In this document: positions 33,494 to 42,102 of the stretch, piece by piece
How positions within the stretch are numbered: the first letter of the stretch is position 1
Layout: every line of letters begins with the position of its first letter
Source: Pseudanabaena sp. ABRG5-3
GTDB taxonomy: Bacteria > Cyanobacteriota > Cyanobacteriia > Pseudanabaenales > Pseudanabaenaceae
DNA: 64,000 bases
Assembly: GCF_003967015.1 (NCBI RefSeq)
Contig: NZ_AP017561.1
Location: 62,001 to 126,000, forward strand
Direction of reading: 5' to 3'
The notes under the pieces: generated by a model
The model's input: only the letters and a program-made list of their open reading frames with translations
The model's database searches: none
Told to the model about the DNA's origin: nothing
Position numbers and translations under genes: made by a program

Positions 33494-35722
33494 TTGAAGA
33501 TGGAGATCCCGCCACACTATCCGATGAATAGTTTCATACAAGAAGATTCCACTTACATCCTCCATCTTCCTTACCACCTTGCTAAGGCAAGCATGGGTGA
33601 AGAACTTTGCAAACTCCTGACAGATTTTGACTTCATCAATTATAAAACTACGACTTTATCTTCTCAATCTCTCATCGAAGACTACGATTTAGCACAAATC
33701 TCCAATATTCAAATCCCTAAAAAACAGAAAGAAAGTCTGAAATTAATTCAAGCTACAATAAACCTATCAAAACATGTTTTAGATGACGACAAGAAGCAGC
33801 TAGCAGGACAATTATTAGGGCGTTTGCTGTCTTTTGAAATACCAGAGATTCAGACCATGTTAGAACAAGCAAAACAACACCAACAAAAAGAACCTTGGCT
33901 GCGTCCTCTAACTTCTAGTCTCACGCCGCCTGGTGAACCATTACTAAGAACTCTCACTGGACATAATAACTGGGTAACAACAGCAGCAATTACGCCTGAT
34001 GGAGATAAATTTGTATCTGCTTCAGAAGATGCAACTGTAAAAATTTGGAATCTGACCAGTGGCAGCGTAATAAACACTCTCACTGGTCACAATAATTCGA
34101 TCAACGCTGTAGCGATCACACCTGACGGGAAAAAAATTATTTCTGCCTCTGACGATAAGACCCTCAAAATCTGGAATCTAGAGACAGGCGAGGAACTTCT
34201 TACCATTATTGGACATACAAAAAGTATACGGACTGTTGCTATTCATCCCGATGGAGAAATATTTATTTCTGGTTCAACAGACAATAGTTTAAAAGTTTGG
34301 GACATACAAACAGGGCAGGAACTGCATACTTTTATTGGACATGGTAATTCGATCAACTCTGTAGAGATCGAGCCAAGTGGAAAGATTTTTGTTTCCGCTT
34401 CAGATGATAAAACTGTAAAAATATGGGATTTACAAACAGGAAAAGTGCTACATGATTTAATCGGACATAGTGGTTCAGTGATGACGGTAGCAATCACTCC
34501 TGATGGGAACCGCGTTGTTTCTGGTTCTAGAGATAACACTTTAAAGATTTGGGATTTACATACAGGAAAAGAATTACATACAGTTACCGAACATATTGGC
34601 TCAGTGATGGCAGTAGCAATTACTCCCAATGGCAAGCAGGCTATTACAGGTTCTAATTCTGCGCTTCTAAATATTTGGGATTTAGAAACAGGAGCAAAAC
34701 TAAATACTTTGGATAGTCATACCTTATTTGTCAATGCAATTGCAATTACTCCAGATGGAAAGAAAGCTATTTCTGCCTCATCCGATATGACTCTTAAGGT
34801 GTGGGATTTACAAGCCGAAGTGTGTACCTTGACAATACATAGAGATTGGATAAAAGCAGTAACTATTACTGCTGATGGTAAATTAGCTGTCTCAGCTTCG
34901 GACGATCAAACGCTGAAAGTTTGGGATGTAGAGACTGGCAAGAAATTACATACGCTTACTGGGCATACAGGTCATGTCAATTCAGTCGTCACTACTCCAG
35001 ACAGCAAATTAGCTATTTCAGCTTCAGACGATCGCAGTCTTAAAGTGTGGGATTTGGATAGTGGCGTTGAACTTTGTACTTATGATGAACATTGTGATGC
35101 AGGAGAAGCCCTCGCAATTACCCCCGATGGACAAAATATTATTAGTGATGGCAAATCGGAAACGATAAAAGTCTACAACTTATCCAATGGTATTGAACTA
35201 TTAACCATTGAAAATGTCTATTCCATCGCCAAAATCGCTGTTACACCTGACGGCAAACAAGTAATCTCTACTTCGCAGAACAAAAATTTTAAAATCTGGG
35301 ATTTACAAAGTGGGATAGAATTACATAATTTTACTGGACATACTGCTTGGGTCAATGCTGTAGCGATCGCACCTGATGGGAAACTAGCAATCTCTGCATC
35401 AAATGACTACACTCTTAAAATCTGGGACTTGCAGACTAGAGAAGAGCTACATACCCTTGCTGGACATTCCTACTGGATATGGGCAGTAGCAGTTTGTCCT
35501 AACGGGAAATTTTTAGTTTCTGGTTCATGGGATAGAAGCCTCAAAGTTTGGGATTTACAAACTAGAAATTTAGTTGCCAGTTTCATAGGCGAGAGTGAAA
35601 TAGATGCTGTAGCTATTTCCCCAGATGGGATGACAATAGTTGCTGGGGAACGTTCAGGACGTTTACATTTTCTAAGATTAGAAGGGTTTGATAAATTCCG
35701 AACACAATTCCATGTTACCTAA
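33494..35722 (+). CDS. APAF1-helical-like linker plus 14 WD40 repeats, 742 aa
   Basis: The first 150 residues contain LPYHLAKASMGEELCKLLTDF and SLIEDYDLA, which resemble the APAF1-type helical region that normally follows NACHT in a single protein. From about 155 on I count 14 WD40 units (GH..V..VAITPDGK..ISAS.D.TLKIWDL.TG), enough for two seven-blade propellers. Units 6, 8, 10, 11 and 14 are more degenerate. Propellers act as ligand sensors or assembly platforms. With the ParA-NACHT chain upstream, this reconstructs a bacterial apoptosome-like STAND protein in two polypeptides. The TTG start is chosen by spacing from the upstream SD; the ATG two codons later is the alternative. Confidence 0.9.
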   Translation: MKMEIPPHYPMNSFIQEDSTYILHLPYHLAKASMGEELCKLLTDFDFINYKTTTLSSQSLIEDYDLAQISNIQIPKKQKESLKLIQATINLSKHVLDDDKKQLAGQLLGRLLSFEIPEIQTMLEQAKQHQQKEPWLRPLTSSLTPPGEPLLRTLTGHNNWVTTAAITPDGDKFVSASEDATVKIWNLTSGSVINTLTGHNNSINAVAITPDGKKIISASDDKTLKIWNLETGEELLTIIGHTKSIRTVAIHPDGEIFISGSTDNSLKVWDIQTGQELHTFIGHGNSINSVEIEPSGKIFVSASDDKTVKIWDLQTGKVLHDLIGHSGSVMTVAITPDGNRVVSGSRDNTLKIWDLHTGKELHTVTEHIGSVMAVAITPNGKQAITGSNSALLNIWDLETGAKLNTLDSHTLFVNAIAITPDGKKAISASSDMTLKVWDLQAEVCTLTIHRDWIKAVTITADGKLAVSASDDQTLKVWDVETGKKLHTLTGHTGHVNSVVTTPDSKLAISASDDRSLKVWDLDSGVELCTYDEHCDAGEALAITPDGQNIISDGKSETIKVYNLSNGIELLTIENVYSIAKIAVTPDGKQVISTSQNKNFKIWDLQSGIELHNFTGHTAWVNAVAIAPDGKLAISASNDYTLKIWDLQTREELHTLAGHSYWIWAVAVCPNGKFLVSGSWDRSLKVWDLQTRNLVASFIGESEIDAVAISPDGMTIVAGERSGRLHFLRLEGFDKFRTQFHVT

Positions 35723-35771
35723 CTTTACCAGTTTTTATGACGTTGCATAATTTTATCTTATGGCGTTTTGA

Positions 35772-35882
35772 GATCGCAAGGAACGTTACATCGAGCAGAT
35801 GCGCCAAGCCTCAGCCGAAGTGCATCTCGTCTCCTTCGCCGATAAACTCGACAACCTCCGCTCCACCCACGCCCTACTCCAA
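35772..35882 (+). pseudogene. HD-domain protein remnant, part 1
   Basis: After an in-frame TGA the frame reads DRKERYIEQMRQASAEVHLV and SFADKLDNLRSTHALLQ, up to the IS junction at 35883. ADKLDNLRS is the C-terminal half of an HD phosphohydrolase motif as in small (p)ppGpp hydrolase-like HD proteins. The N-terminal half with the first His and HD pair is missing. Parts 2 and 3 follow after the two insertion sequences. Confidence 0.7.
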
Positions 35883-37607
35883 CCCACATTCCGCTCGTAA
35901 TGGAAAGGTAAAATAATTAACGAAAGGCAAGGAGAAAGCCAAAAAGGAGGAAAGAATAATTAACAGCCTAAATACAGAGATGAGAGTATCGAACCTAGAC
36001 CATCTAGGAATCGTGGCAGGAATCATTGATGAGATAGGAATCGAGGAAGAAATAAACACGATAATCGGGAGAAGCTCAAGAGAAAAAGTAAGCGCAGGAG
36101 TAATTGTCAAAGCCATGCTACTGAATGGATTAGGATTTGTATCAGCCCCCCTGTATATGTTTAGTAAATTTTTTGAAGGAAAAGCAACCGAGCACTTATT
36201 GGGGGAAGGGATAACAGCCGAACAAATCAATGATGACCGCATCGGCAAAGTACTGGATGACTTACATGAAGCAGGACTGAGTGAAACATTTTTAGGAATC
36301 AGCCTGAAAGCAGTAGCAAAATATGAAATCAAGGTAGAAACAGGACATATAGACTCAACATCATTTCATGTAGATGGGGAATATGGCAGAGAGGAAGAAG
36401 GGAGTATCGAAATCACCCATGGATATTCACGAGACCATCGACCCGACCTGAAGCAATTTATGATGAACCTTATCTGTGTAGGAGACGGGGACATCCCCGT
36501 GATGATGGAGGTAGTAAGTGGGAATCAAGCCGACAAAGCAAGATTTGCAGGACTGTTACAAGAATTCAAAGAACAGTGGACATTTGAGGGAATATGCGTA
36601 GGCGATGCTGCGCTATACAGTGAAGAAAATCTGGTAGCAATGACAGGACTAAAATGGCTAACCAGAGTGCCATTGAGCGTCAAAACCGCCAGTGAATTGG
36701 TGTCAAGCACAACTGACCTAAAAGAAAGTAAATTTAAGGGATACAGTACAGTCGAATCTGTGAGTGAGTATGGTGGGGTAAGACAGAGATGGATTTTAGT
36801 TGATAGCCAAGCAAGACGTAAATCAGACATCAAAAAGTTAGACAAAAAGCTTGAGCAAGTCCAGCAAAACTGTCATCAAGATTTACAGACTCTGTCGGGA
36901 CAAGATTTTTCCTGTGCTGCCGACGCGATCGCTGCTGCTGAAAAATTATCAACCCAGATGAAATGGCATCAACTCGACCATATTCAGACAGTAGAAAAAC
37001 CCCATTATGCGAAACGGGGTAAGCCACAACCTGGTGCTATAACCACCAGCATTAGTTATCGGATTACTGCAACGGTGAGACCTATAGACTCAGAAATCTT
37101 GGCTCAGAGACAGCGCTGTGGCAGGTTTATTTTAGCCACGAATATTCTTGATTCCTTACAATTCACGGCTGATGATGCTTTACGGGAATACAAGTCTCAG
37201 CAGGGTACTGAGCGTGGTTTTCGTTTCCTCAAAGATCCTTTGTTTTTTACTTCTAGTGTTTTTCTCAAGTCTGCTAAACGCATTGAGGCTTTGGGCATGA
37301 TTATGGCGCTTTGCTTGCTCGTTTATAATTTAGCCCAACGACAACTCAGACTTGCCTTAGCTCTCTCTCAAGATACTATTCCCAATCAATTGGGTAAACC
37401 CACTAATTCTCCGACTTTGCGTTGGGTTTTTCAATGTTTTATGGCGGTTCATTTAGGTTCTTTTCAGGGACTCTCTCAAGTTGTTAATTTGTCTCCCACT
37501 CGTCTTCACATTCTAAATTTCTTGGCTCCTGCTTGCCAACGCTACTATTTGCTCCCTGCTCCTGTTTTCTAATTCTTTTTCTTATTCCTTTACGAGCGGA
37601 ATGTGGG
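35883..37607. mobile_element. IS1634-like insertion sequence
   Basis: Terminal inverted repeats CCCACATTCCGCTCGTAA at 35883 and its complement ending at 37607 bound a 1725-bp element with one transposase gene. The flanks show only an imperfect 5-bp repeat (TCCAA/TACAA), so the target duplication has decayed or is absent. It is inserted in the HD-domain gene remnant. Confidence 0.88.
35980..37572 (+). CDS. IS1634-family transposase, 530 aa
   Basis: MRVSNLDHLGIVAGIIDEIGI and the following NGLGFVSAPLYMFSKFF are the N-terminal signature of IS1634 transposases (DUF4277-type region). The DDE core includes TGHIDSTSFHVDGEY, ICVGDAALYSEEN and QQGTERGFRFLKDP, the last carrying the catalytic Glu. The length is normal with no internal stop, so it may be active. 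Confidence 0.9.
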   Translation: MRVSNLDHLGIVAGIIDEIGIEEEINTIIGRSSREKVSAGVIVKAMLLNGLGFVSAPLYMFSKFFEGKATEHLLGEGITAEQINDDRIGKVLDDLHEAGLSETFLGISLKAVAKYEIKVETGHIDSTSFHVDGEYGREEEGSIEITHGYSRDHRPDLKQFMMNLICVGDGDIPVMMEVVSGNQADKARFAGLLQEFKEQWTFEGICVGDAALYSEENLVAMTGLKWLTRVPLSVKTASELVSSTTDLKESKFKGYSTVESVSEYGGVRQRWILVDSQARRKSDIKKLDKKLEQVQQNCHQDLQTLSGQDFSCAADAIAAAEKLSTQMKWHQLDHIQTVEKPHYAKRGKPQPGAITTSISYRITATVRPIDSEILAQRQRCGRFILATNILDSLQFTADDALREYKSQQGTERGFRFLKDPLFFTSSVFLKSAKRIEALGMIMALCLLVYNLAQRQLRLALALSQDTIPNQLGKPTNSPTLRWVFQCFMAVHLGSFQGLSQVVNLSPTRLHILNFLAPACQRYYLLPAPVF

Positions 37608-37644
37608 ATACAACAAGAAGGCATAACCACATGGCAAAGATTTA
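37608..37644 (+). pseudogene. HD-domain protein remnant, part 2
   Basis: The 37 bp between the two insertion sequences read IQQEGITTWQRF, which continues part 1 (..HALLQ) and leads into part 3 (KGDRDQSL..). The segment has been isolated by one insertion on each side. Confidence 0.65.
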
Positions 37645-37654
37645 TACCAAATCT

Positions 37655-38281
37655 CTAAAGAGAGGCTACAGATAGAGCCTCTAGGATAGAAGCTCTACCA
37701 ACAATAGAAGCAATAACAGATTGAGTCATTATTTGTAGTCGTTGTTGGATTAATAAACGTAATTCATCAAGATCTTGAGGCAACATCCAGCGCAAGCCCC
37801 TCTTGAGGTGTAACCAAACCCGTTCGATAGGATTGAGTTCAGGGGAATGGGAGGGTTGAAACATTAAAATGATGTTTTTGGGAATGCGTAAACGCTTGGC
37901 ACGGTGACAAGCAGCTTGATCCAGTTGCATAATCAAAATGCTGTTGGCAAAATGTTGAGCCACAAGGTCAAGAAAAACTTGAAAGCAATCAGTATTGAGG
38001 TGAGTAAACTCATAGAAGAAACTATCACCCGTAGCGGGTTCGACAATGCCATAGAGGTAGGTGGCTTTAAACTGCCATTGCACTTTTCCTCTGGGTTTAA
38101 CGCCGCAGGTCGTTATTTTGCGACCACTGATAGTTTTGAGTCCGATACGGGTTTCATCCTGACAAAAGAACCGTACTTTCCCAGTTAATCCCAGTACAGA
38201 AATCGCAAACCAAGCCAGCATGGCTAGGTTCTCAGAGAGTTTTTTTAAAGGCAGCAACTTGTTCTTGGTTTTGACTGCCAC
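37655..38281 (-). CDS. IS630 transposase, catalytic part (orfB), 208 aa
   Basis: The DDE core is seen in RFFCQDETRIGLKT (first Asp), ILIMQLDQAACHRAK (second Asp) and HSPELNPIERVWLHLKR (catalytic Glu). No separate start is convincing. The product is probably reached by frameshifting from orfA at a run of seven A (minus strand, 38240-38246). Confidence 0.85.
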   Translation of the reverse strand: MAVKTKNKLLPLKKLSENLAMLAWFAISVLGLTGKVRFFCQDETRIGLKTISGRKITTCGVKPRGKVQWQFKATYLYGIVEPATGDSFFYEFTHLNTDCFQVFLDLVAQHFANSILIMQLDQAACHRAKRLRIPKNIILMFQPSHSPELNPIERVWLHLKRGLRWMLPQDLDELRLLIQQRLQIMTQSVIASIVGRASILEALSVASL

Positions 38282-38723
38282 TGATAGGACGGGCTACTTT
38301 TGGTGATGCTTTGAGCCGATATTTTACTAATTTATGCACTGTTTTGTATTTGGCAACTATCCCCAGTTGCTGTTCCAACCACTGACATATCTCAGCATAG
38401 TCATTGAATCCTTCTTCTTCATGTAAGCGTTTATCAAGAGCTTGCTGCGCCCATTGCGGAATACTGGGTTGTTTTCCCACTCTCGGTTTATGTTTCAAGA
38501 TTTCTGTCAGCCCACCATTGCGGTATGCCTTTGCCCATTCTTGTACAGTTACTCGATGTCTGCCCAAGATTTCAGATGCATCTTGGATCGTTAAGGCTTG
38601 TTTGCTTTTCAGCAGATACAACAGTTGTATTCTCTCTTTATCTGATGCTGTTTTCTGTTGTCCTAGCAGCTTTTTTAGCTCTTCTTCACTTTCAGTAATA
38701 TTTAGCTTGTACACTCCTGACAT
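38232..38723 (-). CDS. IS630 transposase, DNA-binding part (orfA), 163 aa
   Basis: Helix-turn-helix blocks (LTIQDASEILGRHRVTVQEW, YAEICQWLEQQLGI) form the N-terminal DNA-binding half. The frame ends QVAAFKKTL, then stop. The seven-A run just before would join it to orfB by a +1 (or -2) shift or by transcriptional slippage. The start is ATG at 38723. Confidence 0.85.
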   Translation of the reverse strand: MSGVYKLNITESEEELKKLLGQQKTASDKERIQLLYLLKSKQALTIQDASEILGRHRVTVQEWAKAYRNGGLTEILKHKPRVGKQPSIPQWAQQALDKRLHEEEGFNDYAEICQWLEQQLGIVAKYKTVHKLVKYRLKASPKVARPISGSQNQEQVAAFKKTL

Positions 38724-38786
38724 CTTTTTTTCCTAACCCTTCTTTTCTTTTATATCATCTGTAGTCTCCTCTTAGAGATTTGGTAT

Positions 38787-38907
38787 TAAAGGCGATCGCG
38801 ATCAATCTCTATAGTTCTATCAAGAACTACTCAAAATCTACCAAACTAGCCATACAGGCTACATGATCGCAGAATATACCCGCCTACTCGAAGCGATCGC
38901 CTCTTGA
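38787..38907 (+). pseudogene. HD-domain protein remnant, part 3, with a nonsense codon
   Basis: The frame reads KGDRDQSL, then TAG, then FYQELLKIYQTSHTGYMIAE and ends LLEAIAS. In homologues I would expect Trp (TGG) at the TAG position (SLWFYQEL). So besides being cut by two insertion sequences and lacking its 5' half, the gene carries a point nonsense mutation. It is certainly non-functional. Confidence 0.7.
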
Positions 38908-38909
38908 AT

Positions 38910-41690
38910 TTACAAGCCATTGCCAATCAAGATAAAAGAAGCCCAATAGTAGGGATGACTGAGGTTATTGGCGACATCATTGGGAATTCCTTGGCGAATG
39001 CGTTGCTCGATCGCTACCATCTGCCCTCTACTACCAGCAACATTTTTGTAATCTCCTGTAATCAAGGCTATTTGAGCTTGACGGAGGGCTTCGGCTTTGG
39101 TGATGGCGTTATTGGCGAGAGTAGCATAGAAGGTATTCATTAGGGCTTGCGTACCACTGTCATTAACTTTCCAGAGGGAGGCGATCGCGGCTCTTGCGCC
39201 TGTGGTTTGCATCAAGTAGCCGAAACCGAGGATTTCTGCACCTGTGCCGAAGTTGCCGCCTACGCCTGTCTCGCAAGCACTGAGAACGAAGAGGTCTACT
39301 TTTTTGAGGGAACCAAATGCACCTTCTTTAATATCGGTAAGGGAAATGCGATCGCCGTTGCCAAACAGAATGAATGATTTTTCGGGTTGACCTTTGAGGA
39401 AGGCGGCATGGGTGGCGAAATGGACGATCGCATAGTCATCCATTTTCGGTTTGGTGGCTTTGAAGCTGAAGCCTTCATCGCGAAGTTGGGTAGTTTCAGA
39501 AATAGTTTCCGCGAGTTTGCTTACTTCCATTTCGGCGTATGGTAAACCCGCAAAGTTGAACTGCTCGTCACCGACCGCAAAGTTATGTTTTTTGCCAGAG
39601 GTGGTATAGGCTCCTGCGAGGACAGATAGCTCGCGTTGGGGTTTGGTGTTGAGGTCGGTGAGGCTGGCGGCGGTGATATTGTTAACGCGATAGCGTTGGG
39701 TTAGCCATTGTTTGCCGTCATGGAGTGCGGCGAGGGGAATGTAGCGTAGTTGTCCATCTGGGGCATAGATGATGGTTTTGGTGTTGGCGGTATTGAGGTC
39801 TTTTTCGATGGGTTTAATCAGCCAGTCATAGAGTTTTTGGGCGGGTTTGGTTGCGTCAGTGCGGGGATTTTCGAGAGCAGAACGGAAGTCAATGATGGTT
39901 TGGTTGAGTTCTTTGCTGGTGACGTTGACGGTGCGGCGGATCGGTGGGGAGTAGGGGGTGACGAGGACTAGTTCGAGGCGGTTTTCGAGGATTAATGGAT
40001 AGAGGAGGACTGCCTCTTGTTGGAGGTTACGAAGGTTGTCTTGTAGGGCGTTGAATTCGCTGAGTCTGCCTAATAGGTCTTGTTGGTTGAAGGCGATCGC
40101 TTCTAGTTTTTTTAGTAGTATTTTTACTTCGTTGCTGTCTATAAATTTGATAAATTCTTTGACCAGTTCAGTTTGCTGTTGGTCGAGTTGAGCGATGCGT
40201 TGCTCTTGAGCGATCGTGCGTTCTTTTGGTTTGATGCGGCGGAGTTCAGTGAGTTCTTTGCCGATGGCTACGGCTTGGTCAATGAGTTTTTGATAGCCTT
40301 GGTTGATTTGTTGTTCAGGTGGGAGGTTTTCGATGCCGCGCTCAGTGTCAGAGTTGCTACGCACACCACGTAAAAAATCTTCTAGTTCCTGCACTTTGAG
40401 CAAATCAAGAACTCGCTGAGCCTCTAGAACACGGTTTTTCTGAAGTAGTAAATCAGCTAGGTGTCGATAAGTATCAGAGACCTTCGCTGTATAGGATTCT
40501 TGTAATGTTCTTGGTAATTTCGATAAATCTTTACGAATTGTTTCAGTAACATTAACAGATTGCTTGAAAAACAGAATTGCTAACTCTATTTGATTTTGCT
40601 TTTCTAGTACTCTCCCAATATCATTTAAGGATTTGATTTCATCTTCACGATTGCCAATTTCTTTACGAATAATCAAACTTTGCTGGTATGAGTTAAGAGC
40701 ACAAATATAGTCATAACGGTTTTCACATTCAATTCCTCTATTGCTAATTCCAAATGCTTCTTTATCCCTTGCTCCAGATTCATGAAAGAATTGTATAAAT
40801 TTTTCCGTGTCGATCTTACCGAGAGCGCTTAGTACAATCAGCTCAAGATCTCTATTACCATTCTCTCTGGCTATAGCAAGACTTTGTTTCCAGTATAAAG
40901 CCGCTTGTTCTACATTTTCGGAAATATTTCCTAGTCTTAATAAAACTAATGCTTCATCACTTCTATCTTCAAGTTGTTTTACTATTTTTAAACTTTCTTG
41001 ATAAGACAGAGACATTTGCTTGCGATCTCCAAGTTGTCCATATAAGTCACCAATATCCATCCAAATTCTTCCCTGTTCTCTTAAATCCAGAATTTCTTGA
41101 GAAATCTTCAAGCTTTGCTGTAATATCTCAATTGCCTTGGTGTATTTAGCCTGATTATGATACTCATTTGCTAAAGCTCTAAGGGCTTGTGATTCTGTAC
41201 GACGATCACCTACCCTTCGAGAAACTATTAAACTCTGTTCATATGACTTAATTGCATTATTAGAATTCCCTTGTCCACTATAAACACTACCAGTTGCATA
41301 TAAAGCCAAGGATTCCATATCAGGATTATTAATTTGTCTTGCAGTAGATAAGCCTTCTTCACAATAGCTAAGAGCTTGCTTATACTCTGACAAATTAGAA
41401 TATGCAAAGCAAATATTACTTAAAGTCAGGCTGACTTGAATTAGATTATTAGATTTTCGATAAGCAGATAGAGCTTGCAACCATAATTCCACTGCTCCTT
41501 GATAATTCCCAGCTTTGTACATTTGCCTCCCCTGTCTATACAAATCATCTTCTACAGCTAAAGAGATTTGAGTGGGTTTTTCAGCTATGAAAGTTTTTGC
41601 TTTTACATGCTCAGTTTGTTGTAAAAGAGAAACAATAAAAAATGTAATTGTTAATAGAATTTTAAAATATTGTTTTTTCAAATACTGCAT
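38910..41690 (-). CDS. TPR-CHAT protease, exported, 926 aa
   Basis: A signal peptide (KILLTITFFIVSLL) is followed by about eight tetratricopeptide repeats to residue 400 and a coiled-coil linker. The C-terminal CHAT (caspase HetF-associated with TPRs) domain is at about 620-926, with His761 in HFATHAAF and Cys806 in VLSACETG. CHAT proteins are caspase-clan cysteine peptidases, and TPRs act as sensor or regulatory scaffold. The TPRs are more diverged from one another here than in the other four copies, and G+C is lower in the TPR-coding part. It is the last gene of the minus-strand run, ending 2 bp from the HD remnant. Confidence 0.88.
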   Translation of the reverse strand: MQYLKKQYFKILLTITFFIVSLLQQTEHVKAKTFIAEKPTQISLAVEDDLYRQGRQMYKAGNYQGAVELWLQALSAYRKSNNLIQVSLTLSNICFAYSNLSEYKQALSYCEEGLSTARQINNPDMESLALYATGSVYSGQGNSNNAIKSYEQSLIVSRRVGDRRTESQALRALANEYHNQAKYTKAIEILQQSLKISQEILDLREQGRIWMDIGDLYGQLGDRKQMSLSYQESLKIVKQLEDRSDEALVLLRLGNISENVEQAALYWKQSLAIARENGNRDLELIVLSALGKIDTEKFIQFFHESGARDKEAFGISNRGIECENRYDYICALNSYQQSLIIRKEIGNREDEIKSLNDIGRVLEKQNQIELAILFFKQSVNVTETIRKDLSKLPRTLQESYTAKVSDTYRHLADLLLQKNRVLEAQRVLDLLKVQELEDFLRGVRSNSDTERGIENLPPEQQINQGYQKLIDQAVAIGKELTELRRIKPKERTIAQEQRIAQLDQQQTELVKEFIKFIDSNEVKILLKKLEAIAFNQQDLLGRLSEFNALQDNLRNLQQEAVLLYPLILENRLELVLVTPYSPPIRRTVNVTSKELNQTIIDFRSALENPRTDATKPAQKLYDWLIKPIEKDLNTANTKTIIYAPDGQLRYIPLAALHDGKQWLTQRYRVNNITAASLTDLNTKPQRELSVLAGAYTTSGKKHNFAVGDEQFNFAGLPYAEMEVSKLAETISETTQLRDEGFSFKATKPKMDDYAIVHFATHAAFLKGQPEKSFILFGNGDRISLTDIKEGAFGSLKKVDLFVLSACETGVGGNFGTGAEILGFGYLMQTTGARAAIASLWKVNDSGTQALMNTFYATLANNAITKAEALRQAQIALITGDYKNVAGSRGQMVAIEQRIRQGIPNDVANNLSHPYYWASFILIGNGL

Positions 41691-41810
41691 AAGGACTCAA
41701 TAATTAGCTGTATAAAATTATAATTTAAAATACGATTGAAGGTTTTTGACTATAAGGATCGCATACAAGCCCCCAAAAGGGAAAGGTAAAAAGGAAAAAG
41801 TCTGATTGTT

Positions 41811-42044
41811 TTACAAGTGATCGCATTCATCTAGTTCAACATTAGGCACTTTCGCTAACACCTTCTGAAACGCATCCCAATTAACATGCTTAGCCTTCTC
41901 TTCTAAATAGTCTCTAGTTGACCACAACGCAATCTGTGACGACAAAGCAATAGTCACTAATCCTTCTATAGAAATTTGCTCCTTTTCCGCAAAACGCTCC
42001 AATTGTTGATATAAAACATCAGGAATATTAGCACTAATTTTCAT
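41811..42044 (-). CDS. Ribbon-helix-helix-type antitoxin-like protein, 77 aa
   Basis: MKISANIPDVLYQQLERFAEKEQISIEGLV (given in part) has the beta-strand then helix-turn-helix spacing of ribbon-helix-helix/HicB-like antitoxins in cyanobacteria, with an acidic tail (NVELDECDHL). No toxin gene adjoins it on either side, so it may be solitary or may regulate the neighbouring CHAT gene. The family call rests on pattern. Confidence 0.6.
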   Translation of the reverse strand: MKISANIPDVLYQQLERFAEKEQISIEGLVTIALSSQIALWSTRDYLEEKAKHVNWDAFQKVLAKVPNVELDECDHL

Positions 42045-42102
42045 GTATCAATTTCTCCAACTACTTGTAAAAAATGTATCATTTTCCTGAAAATATTGAT
42101 GT

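Larger units (their letters stand above)
37645..38786. mobile_element. IS630-family insertion sequence with TA target duplication
   Basis: Imperfect terminal repeats start TACCAAATCTCTAA and extend to CTACAGAT on both ends (about 30 bp). TA dinucleotides flank the element at 37643-37644 and 38787-38788, as expected for IS630/Tc1-like transposition. Two overlapping minus-strand ORFs encode the transposase. Confidence 0.85.
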
